This document shows positions 54,908 through 64,000 of a stretch of DNA of 64,000 bases, piece by piece. A program made the translations under genes and the position numbers. The notes beneath the pieces are model-generated. The model was not told where the DNA came from. It was given only the letters and a program-made list of their open reading frames with translations, and did not search any database. Within the stretch, counting starts at the first letter, position 1, and the number at the start of each line of letters is the position of its first letter. Origin of the DNA: Paenilisteria portnoyi (GTDB lineage: Bacteria > Bacillota > Bacilli > Lactobacillales > Listeriaceae); assembly GCF_014322795.1 (NCBI RefSeq), contig NZ_JAASTT010000022.1, positions 1-64,000 on the forward strand. Reading direction: 5' to 3'.

Positions 54908-55832
54908 ATACGTAACTGGTAATATATTCGATTCTGCAGCAAGTGCCCTCGTGAATACAGTTAATTGTGAAGGATATCTAGGAAAAGGGCTAGCATATCA
55001 ATTTAAGAAAAAATTCCCTGTCATGGAAAGCGAGTATAAGGATTTGTGTAAAAGTGGTGAGTTGATTCCAGGAAAACTTCATTTTTTTTATGGAGAGGAT
55101 AAAATAGTTGTTAATTTTCCTACTAAAAATAAATGGCGACAAAAATCAAAAATAGAATATATACAGGAAGGGTTAGAAACATTAAAAAAAGAAATAGTTG
55201 CTAGGGGAATCAATTCTATAGCAATTCCTCCGTTGGGAAGCGGGAATGGGGGATTGGATTGGAATAATGTAAAAGTAGTGATTACGGATAAATTAAGTAG
55301 CCTTTCTGATGATATTTTAATTGAAGTATACGAGCCCTCAGAATCGGTGAAGGAAAATAGTATGGAACCTCAAAGTAGCTATAGTACAATCTTTATTTTA
55401 GAAATGGCAGTAAAAATTAATTCTTTTAACTATGCAAAATTAAAAATAGCCATGGAGTTATCAGCTATATTGAGTAATAATCGATTCGATGTTGTAAATC
55501 TAGATGCAGAAATAAAGAGAATAAGGGCATTGAAAGATTACTATAACATTGGCGACAATAAGCAGCTGTTACTCTTGATTAAAAATAAATTAATCAGTAA
55601 TATGATTCAGACATCACAGGCTAAAAATGATAAATTAATTTCTGAAGTGAGTAGGCTGGTTAATAAATTTGATAAGAATACGCTTCAAACTATGGTAATT
55701 GAGCTTAATTGTGTATCCAGTAGATACAGTGAAAGTAGCAATGGTTTTGATAAGGATGTGATTAATAAATTAATAGATGAGGGACTACTCAGCTACAATG
55801 TTTTCCACGAAAGGGTAATTAATTATTTGTAA
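54900..55832 (+). CDS. darG: DarG-like macrodomain antitoxin
   Basis: 310 residues from GTG 54900. N-terminal macrodomain (1-145): IKYVTGNIFDS, ALVNTVNCEGYLGKGLAYQFK and IPPLGSGNGGLDW, the ADP-ribose-binding loops. The 150-310 region is helical with no clear family; in known DarG the C-terminal half binds and blocks DarT. It should remove the DNA mark and inhibit the toxin. Strongly AT-rich. Confidence 0.85.
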   Translation: MIKYVTGNIFDSAASALVNTVNCEGYLGKGLAYQFKKKFPVMESEYKDLCKSGELIPGKLHFFYGEDKIVVNFPTKNKWRQKSKIEYIQEGLETLKKEIVARGINSIAIPPLGSGNGGLDWNNVKVVITDKLSSLSDDILIEVYEPSESVKENSMEPQSSYSTIFILEMAVKINSFNYAKLKIAMELSAILSNNRFDVVNLDAEIKRIRALKDYYNIGDNKQLLLLIKNKLISNMIQTSQAKNDKLISEVSRLVNKFDKNTLQTMVIELNCVSSRYSESSNGFDKDVINKLIDEGLLSYNVFHERVINYL

Positions 55833-55946
55833 ACATAAAATTTTATATGCAAATTATTTCTGAAGTTATGTATCGAACAATGATATGTAGCTTTTTTTAC
55901 ATTGAGATTTTATATTGGCAGGTACAACTAATATTAATCATTTGAT
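55833..55946 (+). other. junction between darG and the broken WapA gene
   Basis: 114 AT-rich bases with no gene and no clear terminator (only TGTA-N9-TACA near 55891-55907). Composition changes sharply at about 55950 from AT-rich to GC/GT-rich coding sequence, so a recombination breakpoint probably lies here. Confidence 0.6.
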
Positions 55947-57695
55947 TTGACGGTTCCGGATGGTGTGACGCTGAAAGATGACGCGAAACATGCGGCGACG
56001 CTTATTTATCGTGGCAAAACCTTGATTAGCGCGATTGCAAGTCCTGTTTTGGAAGACGAGACTGGTTCTGTGATTGATACGTTGTCGGCGAAATCGGTGA
56101 AGACGGCGGATGGCTATAAGCTCGAGGTCGCGGCGTTTAGTACGGCGAATGTGACGGGAAGCCTTGCGAAGGTCGCGGTTTCGTTTGTGAGTACGAAGAT
56201 TACGAATGGGATTGAGGCGACGAGTTTGCGCCAGTATCGGGATGATGTGGCGTACTCGTTTCAGCCGTATATGTATATTGGATACGATGATGGGAATAAC
56301 TCGGGAACGCTTGGCGCGGCTCATTTTATCACGTATGGTGTTGTGAAGGTTCCGGATAGTGAGATTAAAAAAATTGGGACGAACCGCGAAATTGAATCGG
56401 CGGAGCTTTCTCTTTTTAGAAGTGGAACGGAAGGTTTTTGGGGAGATCGTGCGAAAGATGGCAATGGCAAAGTGATTCAGCGCCAGTTCGAAGCGCACGG
56501 GATTACGAAGGATGTTGGGGCGATTGATGACCTGACGTATGGCAAATTTCAGAGCCTCGGTTTTCCGTATGGTCCGCCTGCGAATCTAGATGGTCATGAG
56601 ACGTATATTGGCGGGATTGATGATGCGAATCGTCGGGTTTCGTTTGATATTACGACGGCCGCGAAGGACTGGGTGAATGGCGGGAAAAATAATGGGATTC
56701 TGGTGAAAACGGCGAAGGTGAATGGATTTGAATTGCCGTATTCGCAGGCCGATGTGTTTGCTGCGCCGAAATCTGGTGTGACGAGTGAGTCGCCGTATGT
56801 GGTGTTTAAGCACCGCGAGCGTCCGCCGATTGATGCGGATATGCCGCTGAAAGATACGACGTTGTATTTGCGTCCTTTTGTGAGTGCGAATAATGATGGC
56901 ATGCTTGATTTTACGGCGCTTGGTATGGACGGGGTTGGTCGTCCGGATGCGAAGATTAATTATAAAATTGTCGATACGTCGGATAAAAATAAGGTGACGT
57001 TTAGCGGGACGGATCCGTCGATTGGGCGGGATTATTTGTTCCCGGATTATCCGAAGCTGAATAATTTGACGCAGGAGTATCGTGAGTTGATGAGTAATTG
57101 GCAAACGAATACGATGCTTTTGAAGGGGGCTTTGAAGGAGAATCATTTATACCAAGTGGAGGCCGAGATTAAGGACGGGAACGAGTCGGCGAGCAAGAAG
57201 TATGATACGTTTCAGATTTATCGGGTAACGGGGATGGACTCGTTGCCGCGTTTGTTGAAGTTTTACGGGATTTCGAACAAGCGGTCGCAGTTTATGTTGG
57301 ATAATAATATGAAGGATGAGCTCTTGGTTCAGGGGAATGTGGTGTTTATTCGGAATCCGCAACAGAATGCGGGTAAGGCGTATCAGACGGCGACATATTC
57401 TACGGCGGATAAGATGCGACTTGATGCGCTGGCGGTTGGGCGTGGCAAGCATTGTACGTTCGGATATGAGCCGATTAATTTTGATAGTGGGAATTTGCTT
57501 TATGATATGGAGGACGCGAAGTGGTTTGATTTTGATAAGGAGCAGACGATTACGCGGACGTATAATTCGATGGGGCAAGGTAAGGATAGTCCGATGGGGC
57601 GGAACTGGACGTTTAATTTGGCGGATCAGCTTGGGTTCTTGGAAGACGGCACGGTGATGTTAACGCGTGCGGATGGCGGGAGTTTGAGGTCGTGA
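55947..57695 (+). pseudogene. WapA-like N-terminal fragment
   Basis: 582 codons, beginning at a TTG (55947) with no ribosome site and an in-frame stop at 55935. It starts mid-domain (VPDGVTLKDDAKHAATLIY), lacks any export signal, and covers a DNRLRE-type carbohydrate-binding or shell domain (FITYGVVKVPDSEIKKI... ITTAAKDWVNGGKNNGILVKT). The frame ends in RADGGSLRS at a TGA; the natural continuation (FEVVNSETGDVSLF) is in the -1 frame from about 57680, consistent with one lost base. Confidence 0.75.
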
Positions 57696-60600
57696 ATTCG
57701 GAGACTGGTGATGTGTCGCTTTTTGCGGCGAATGGGCAGCTTTTGAAGGTGACGGATCAGGCGGGGCACGTGACGGTTTATTCGTATAATGCGGATGGGG
57801 ATTTGACGAAGATGGTGACGGGGTCTGGGAAGGTGCTCAACTTTGCGTGGGACGCGCAGGGGCATTTGAAGGAGATTACCTTGCCGGACGGTGGCAAATT
57901 GGCGTATTCGTATGATGCGGACGGGAATTTGACGAAGCTCGTAGATCAGACGGGGAAAAGGGTGACGTATCAGTATGATGATGCGCATCACATGACGTCT
58001 TATAAGGATCATGACGGGAAATTGTTGATTGAGAACGTGTTTGATGCGGATGGTCGTGTGACGAAGCAGACGGATGGCGAGGGGCATGTTGCGACGCTTG
58101 CTTATGCGAACGGGAAAACGACGACGACGGATTTTAATGGGAATAAGCAGGTGATTTATTTTAATGAGCGCTTGCAGACGACGAAAATTGAATACGCGGA
58201 TGGATCGTTAACGGAGAACGTGTATGATGGGAAAAATCAGTTGGTTGCTTCGGTGGATCAGCTGGGAAATAAGACGACGTTTGTGAATGATGCGAACGGG
58301 AATGTGACGAAAACGGTTTATCCGGATGGGTCAACGGAAACGGCGACTTTTGATGGGAAAAATCAACTTGTGCGGGAAACGGATAGTCTTGGCGGGGTGA
58401 CGACGTATGAATATGATGCGGCGGGCAACGTTACGAGGTCTATTTTGCCGAATGGCGGGGTGGAAAAGTACGCCTACAACGCGGATGGGCAGCTGGTTTC
58501 GGAAACGGACGCGAATGGGGTGACGACGAAAACGGTGTTTGACGCAGCTGGAAATCCTGTGCGGGAAACGGATGGCCGTGGGAATGTGACGGTGTATGCG
58601 TATGATGCGTTGTCGATGCTCAGCGCGGTGACGGATGCGAATGGTGGTAAGGAAACGTATGTGCGGAATGCGCGTGGGGAATTGACGCGGGAGACGAATG
58701 CGCGCGGTGACGTGACGGTTTATGGCTATGACGCGAACGGGAACAAGGTTAGTGAGACGGATGCGAATGGGAATAAGACGGCGTATATGTATGATGGATT
58801 GGGTCGCTTGACGGAGGAGAAGAATCCGATGGGTGGCGTGACGAAATATGCGTACGACGGGAACGGGAATAAAATGAGTGAGATGGACCCGCTTGGAAAC
58901 AAGGAGAAATTCGCGTATGATGCGCTGAATCGGGTTGTGAAAGCGACGGCCGCGGATGGTGCTGTGATTCGTTATGTGTACGATGCGCTTGGTCAGAAGT
59001 TGTCGGAGGAGACGGCGGACGGGCAGAAGACGACGTATGTGTATGACGCGAAATCGGGGTATATGACGGCGGAAACGGATCCGTTGGGGAACGTGACGGC
59101 GTATGCGTATGATGCGGACGGGAATGTGACGCGGATTACGTATCCGGATGGCACAACGGAAGCCTTTACGTATGACAAAATGGGGAATATTACGCGTTTT
59201 GTGGATCAGGAAGGGCACGTGCAGGAGTATGAGTTTGATGCGAACGGCAATACGACGAAGCTGAAAGAGGCTGGGCGTGTGTCGACGTATGATTATGATG
59301 CGAATGGCAGTGTGGTTGCGGAGCGTGATGCGGCTGGTGGCGTGAAGCAGTACGCGTTTGATAAGCTGGACCAGGTGCAGACGGAGACGGATGAGATGGG
59401 CGCGAAAACGCGTTATGTGTATGATGCGGCTGGCAATGTGACGCGGATTACGGATGGCAATGGGCATGTGGTGACGCTTGCTTATGACGGGGAAGCGAAC
59501 GTGATTCGGGAGACGGATGCGGAAGGTAACGTGACGAAATATACGTATAATGCGCTTGGATTGGTGGCGACGGAGGTTTCGCCGACGGGGGATATCACGC
59601 AGTATCGCTATAACAAGAATGGCGATGTGACGGCGGAAATTGATCCTTATGGGAACGAGACGGCGTACGATTATAACCAGACGGGCGACGTGACGGCGAT
59701 TGTGGATACGCTTGGGAACAAGACGACGTATGCGTATGATGTGCGTGGCAATGTGACGGAGAGCGTGGATCCGATTGGTCGGAAAACGACGTATGACTAT
59801 GATTTGGCGGATAATGTCGTGTCGCAGAAAAACGCCGATGGTACGGTTTCCACTTTTGCGTATGATAAAATGGATCGTTTGTTGGAGCAAAAAGACAATA
59901 CGGGACAAAAGGAAAGTTATGCGTATAATAAAATTGGCGATGTGACGCGCGTGGCGGATCGTAAAGGACGGAGCGAAACGTATGACTATGATGCGTTTGG
60001 AAACGTTGTTGGCGAGACGGATGTGCGTGGGAATAAGACGGGTTATGCGTATGATGCGGCGGATCGATTGGTCGCGCAACAACATCCGGAGGGCACGACG
60101 CAGCGTATTGCTTACAATAAACGCGGCGATGTGACGTCGGAAATTCTGCCGAATGGTGGGAAATATGCGTACACGTATGACGCGGAAGGCAATATGCTGA
60201 CGGAGACGAATCCGCTCGGCGAGACGACGCGCTATGGCTACAATGGCAACGACGACTTGGTGAAAACGACGGACGCGGCGGGCGCTGTATCGAGCGTGAC
60301 GTATGACGCGAACGGGAACGTGATCAAAGTTGTCGATGAAAATGGCGGCGTGACGCAGCAGAAATTCGACGCGACGGGGCTTGTGACGAGTCAGACCGAT
60401 GCGGAAGGAAATGAGACGCAGTTTGGGTATGATCCGCTGGGACGTTTGACGACCGAGATTGACGCGGCTGGCTTTAAGTTGCTGAATCGCTATGATGCGG
60501 CTGGTCGTTTGACGGCGGAGACAGATAAGCGCGGGAACACGACGGTTTACACGTACGACGATGCGGATAACATTTTGACGGCGAAAGAGCCTGCGGGAAT

Positions 60601-61057
60601 TACGTCCAAATTTGAGTATGATTTGCGTGGGAATGTGTTGAAGGAAATCGATGCGAACGGTAAGGCGACAAAATACGCGTACGATAACGACGATTTACTG
60701 CTTTCGGAAACGGATGAAATTGGCTACAAGCAGAGTTACGCGTACAACGAGTTCGGTGATTTGACCGCGGAAAGTGATAATCAGTCGAAGAAGGACTTGG
60801 TCAGCTATACGTACGATAAATTTGGCCAGCAGACGTCTGAAAAAGATGCGAAAGGCAGAATCACGCGTTATTCGTATGATAAAACGCAGCGTTTGACGGC
60901 GATTACGTATACGAATAAACTGTCGGTCGGCTATTCGTATGATAAATTGGATCGCGTGACGGCGATGCGAGATGTGCGCGGCAACGAGTCGAAAGTGCAG
61001 TACGACAAGGTTGGCAACGTGACGTCGATGATTGACCCGGGAAATCAGGCGTACTAG
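57692..61057 (+). pseudogene. WapA-like YD-repeat fragment, part 2
   Basis: 1121 codons of YD repeats (pattern G-T-Y-YD--GN-T--TD about every 20-21 residues). Ends at TAG 61055-61057 in NQAY*YAYDKKGNV; restoring CAG gives a perfect repeat in the same frame, so this is a nonsense change. The GTG at 57692 is not a believable natural start. Confidence 0.8.
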
Positions 61058-62460
61058 TATGCGTATGATAAAAAGGGAAATGTGACGAAGGAAACCGACC
61101 CGCTGAAAGCAAGCACCGAATACCGCTACAACAAAAACGACCAAGTAGTGAGCATGAAAGACCCGACAAATGCGGTGACGACGTATCATTATGATGCGCG
61201 TGGCTTGTTGGATTCGGTGAAAGATACGCGTGGGAATACGTCGAAAATGAAGTATGACGGCAACGAGAACGTAACGGAAACCACGGATGCGAAAGGCAAC
61301 AAAGAACAGTTCAAATATGATGCGCTGGATCGGATGACGACGGCGAAGAATCGATTAGGCCAGACATCGACGTATACGTATGACAAAGTGGATAATCTGA
61401 CGGAGATTAAAGATGCGAAAGGTTTTGTGACGAAATACAGTTACAACGACCGCAGCGATATGGTCAAAGAAGTGACACCAGAAGGCAAAACGGAGAAATA
61501 TGCGTATCGCCTCGACGGTTCACTCCAATCCGAAACGAAACCAGACGGTAGCAAGACCACCTACAAATACGACGAACTGAACAATCTGGTGGAGCAACAA
61601 TTCGACGGAGGCGGCTACAAATACACCTACGACGAGAACGACGACATCAAAACCGCCACATCCAAAGACGGCACAGCGACCTTCACGTACAACAAATATG
61701 GTGATGTAACAGCGGTCAAAGATGCCAATGGCGAAACGCTGACATACGAATACGACACCATCGGGCGCAAAACAGCATTGATCTACCCAGACGGCACCCG
61801 CGTGACGTATCGCTATGACGACTCGAACCAGTTAACCGATGTCATCGAAGCAGACGGCAAGAAAACGACCTACGACTACGACGCCAACGGTTTACCACTC
61901 GCGATTCACTACAGCAACGGCACCAAAACAACGTACCGTTACTCCGCGACTGGCGAAACCGAACACGTCGAAACCAGCAACAAGTCTGGCAAAGTCATCG
62001 CGTCATTCGATTACGTCTACGATGAAAATGGTAATGTCAGCAAAGAAACGATCAACCAAAACGGGACGAAACAAGTCAAAACCCACACCTACGACGCCGA
62101 CGATCAACTCATCGACACGACCATCAAAGCAGGCAAAAACACCGAAGTCATCACGTACATCTATGACGCCAATGGCAACCGAACCAAACTAAAACGCGTC
62201 AAAAACGGCAAAAAAACCATCGAAGACTACTATTACGATGACGACAATGTCCTCGCGATGATCCAAGCCGATGGAGACGCCGACACGACTTACACCCACG
62301 ACAAAAACGGAAACATTACCAAAAAAGCCTTAAGAAGTGGTAAAGTAGAAACATACACATACAACGGTGAAAACCAACTCATCCAATCCGCCGACAACGA
62401 AGGCCACGTCACGACTTACAGCTATGACGCATTCGGCAACCGGATTGGCAAAGAAACCAT
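57755..62460 (+). repeat. YD-repeat array
   Basis: Degenerate tandem coding repeats with a period of about 60-66 bases, reading as YxYDxxGNxTxxTDxxGxxT. Such arrays fold into the hollow beta-shell that holds Rhs/WapA toxin tips. The repeats also favour slippage and recombination. Confidence 0.9.
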
Positions 62461-62608
62461 CACCGATAAAACCAAAGAAGTCCAAGGCACCCTCAGCGAA
62501 TGGATCACCACCAACGACAAACAAGCCAAAGACAAACTTAAAGTAACACCAGGCAAAACGGCACAGAAGGCACGACAACGAAGCAAAAAGAGAAAACCGA
62601 GAGCCTAG
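61058..62608 (+). pseudogene. WapA-like YD-repeat fragment, part 3
   Basis: Same frame as part 2, continuing the YD repeats after the amber codon (first ATG at 61082). It ends out of frame in TAQKARQRSKKRKPRA. The proper continuation EGTTTKQKEKTESLAKQLEK starts at 62566 in the -1 frame, consistent with loss of one base near 62563. The codon style switches within this piece, at about 61.5 kb. Confidence 0.8.
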
Positions 62609-64000
62609 CCAAACAACTCGAAAAACGCGCGTCTGGCGATTTTGAAGGGTGCTCTCCGATCGCAGAAGAAGGTACTGACGTTGTGACGAAAGACAACAGC
62701 ACAAAAACAACGACATCCGAAGAAGGCACACCAACGAAAACCAAAGACGGTATCCAAGGTAAAACCGAGCTGAAAGAAAGCGATGGCAACAGCTCGACAA
62801 GCACCGAGCGCACAACAGAAACAACCAAATCTGTTGGATATCAAGCCATCACAACAATTCGCTACATCAACGATCTAACCCAAGAATACACCCAAGTCGC
62901 GCAACTAGACGAAACCACCGAAGATAACGGCGAAACAACAGAAACCAGCACGGATTACCGTTTTGGCGAAGACGACCAAATCCTCGGCACCGAAGATGAA
63001 AGCTATCACGAAAATGGCTTGACAGACATCGCAACGACATCCGACGGCGAAGAAAGCACCGATTACGATTACACCGACTACGGCACAGCCATCGCAGCAG
63101 TTCCAATGGCCAACCAAATCGGTTACCGCGCGCAAATGCACGACACAAGCGACACACAAAACCTACGCGCAAGGAATTACGACACCAACACCGGTCGTTT
63201 CCTACAAGCCGATAGCTACCGCGGCGCCCTAGACGACCCAAGAAGCCAAAACCGCTACATTTACGGAGGCAACAATCCGAATTCTTATAGCGACCCGAGC
63301 GGTCACTTCATGAATTGGCTCAAGAAAAAAGCGAAGAAACTCAAGAAAAAGGCCAAAAAAGCCGCGAAAAAACTCAAGAAAAGTATTAAAAAAGGAATCA
63401 AAAAAGTCAAGAAAGCCATCAAGCGAACCGTCAAAAAAGTGAAGCGCGTCATCAAGAAAATCAAGCGAGCCGCTAAAAAAGTCTACAAAAAAATAAAACG
63501 AGCTACTAAAAAAGCAGTCACCAAAGTCAAACGCGCCGTTGCTAAATTCAAAAAAGCTGCTAAGAAATCCATCAAACAAATCAAAAAAGTGGCGAAAAAG
63601 GTTTATAAAAAGGCAAAAGTAGCACTGAAAAAAGTACAAAAAGTAGCCAAAAAAGTGAAGCATATTGTAAAAACCATCAAGAAAGCAGGTATCAAACAAC
63701 TACGAAAAGCTTTCAATTATGTCAAAGCCACAGGAAAAGCCATCAAAGCAACGGTAAAAAAACAACTAGCAGCCAAGAAAAAAGCGAAACAAAAAGCAGA
63801 AGAAGCTAGAAAGAAGAAAGCGTACCAAGCCGTATGTAAAAATACACAAGCCATCAGTTCGTATAACTTCTCTGATTATCAGAAGAGTCCACTGGATGAC
63901 GGCACCTATTGGCTATCGAAACCAGGTAATACGCCGCAACAAAATGCAGCAGCAACGAAAGCCTACACGGCGGCTGTGAAAAATGGCACCGTGACGACAA
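62566..64000 (+). pseudogene. WapA-like C-terminal fragment with Rhs core and tip
   Basis: Open without a stop to the window end (478 codons). Contents: Lys/Glu/Thr-rich linker; Rhs-associated core LRARNYDTNTGRFLQADSYR and NRYIYGGNNPNSYSDPSGH (63.16-63.31 kb); about 170 residues of KKAKKL/KKVKR-type Lys-rich helix (63309-63830); and a module YNFSDYQKS...VKNGTVTT (63862-63998) resembling the LXG toxin pre-toxin segment. The toxin itself and any immunity gene lie outside the window. In this frame the core is intact, so the tip may still be usable if rejoined. Confidence 0.75.

Larger units (their letters stand above)
55947..64000 (+). pseudogene. wapA: broken WapA/Rhs-type YD-repeat protein
   Basis: One ancestral gene of more than 8 kb now split into four open pieces. 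The visible layout matches a wall-associated WapA-type contact toxin: DNRLRE-like domain (about 56.3-56.75 kb), linker, long YD-repeat shell (about 57.75-62.46 kb), Rhs core (63.16-63.31 kb), Lys-rich stretch (63.3-63.8 kb), toxin tip cut by the window end. Defects: no signal peptide or normal start, frame loss at about 57680, an in-frame amber codon at 61055-61057, frame loss at about 62563. It could be a decayed gene or could contain sequencing errors. The symbol is by architecture only. Confidence 0.8.

Noticed and set aside
57600-57780. Programmed frameshift in the WapA-like gene
   Set aside because: There is no slippery heptamer or following hairpin at the join, and the gene has other lesions. 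A lost base is the simpler reading.
58331-60085. Minus-strand open frame of 584 codons within the YD region
   Set aside because: It is the antisense shadow of the YD repeats: the skewed codon use of the plus strand keeps stops out of this frame. The product is an Arg/Ile/His-rich repeat with no ribosome site or family.
57755-62460. CRISPR-like array
   Set aside because: The repeats are degenerate, coding and in one frame, without conserved repeats separated by unique spacers. No CRISPR array is present in the window.
62330-63241. Several overlapping minus-strand frames near the Rhs core
   Set aside because: The plus strand in frame from 62566 reads as linker and Rhs core without stop, so the minus frames are shadows.
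63229-63699. Minus-strand frame giving a Phe/Leu-rich hydrophobic protein
   Set aside because: It is the complement of Lys-rich codons (AAG/AAA read as CTT/TTT). The plus strand has the Rhs core and continues the upstream protein.

Overview
The window looks like a low-to-mid GC Firmicute chromosome, most likely genus Listeria sensu lato. This is inferred from gene order: UPF0316 gene, purEKBCSQLFMNHD, DUF2207 gene, yerC, NSS symporter, pcrB-pcrA-ligA-camS-gatCAB-dgkB, rlmCD, then a VirAB/VirR/adeC/VirS block, which is the order I know from Listeria. Species cannot be fixed from sequence alone. AGGAGG-type ribosome sites with ATG, GTG and TTG starts fit this.

Layout. 1-70 is the 3' end of a 5S rRNA gene, so an rRNA operon ends here. 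246-13680 holds a UPF0316 protein and the complete 12-gene de novo IMP operon, preceded by two inverted PurBoxes and a strong promoter with a very short leader. 13.7-17.4 kb has a DUF2207 membrane protein, a TrpR-like YerC and a sodium symporter. 17.7-30.8 kb is a housekeeping block: lipid (pcrB, dgkB), DNA repair (pcrA, ligA), sex-pheromone lipoprotein (camS), transamidosome (gatCAB) and rRNA methylation (rlmCD). The pcrB operon leader is almost entirely one long inverted repeat.

30.8-42.6 kb is accessory: a YdeI-like protein, unknown small genes, an amidase-permease pair, a type VII LXG toxin locus (two small helper proteins, an LXG protein with an HNH-like tip, two tandem SUKH immunity proteins), an SSS/DUF3311 transporter pair, and a HigBA-like toxin-antitoxin pair with a perfect palindrome inside its promoter.

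42.7-52.0 kb is the cell-envelope stress block: a BceAB-type ABC transporter (VirAB-like), response regulator VirR, sensor VirS, with an epimerase, a small conserved protein, adenine deaminase, a GldA-like dehydrogenase and a GNAT acetyltransferase.

52.1-64.0 kb is a defence and conflict island: a RloA/RloB (AbiL-like) pair on the minus strand, an AT-rich DarT/DarG-like ADP-ribosylation toxin-antitoxin pair, and a giant WapA/Rhs YD-repeat protein that is broken. It lacks its N terminus, has two frameshifts and one in-frame amber codon, and runs off the window end. Its C-terminal tip shares a module of about 45 residues with the LXG toxin 27 kb away. Its codon usage switches abruptly near 61.5 kb, which suggests recombination.
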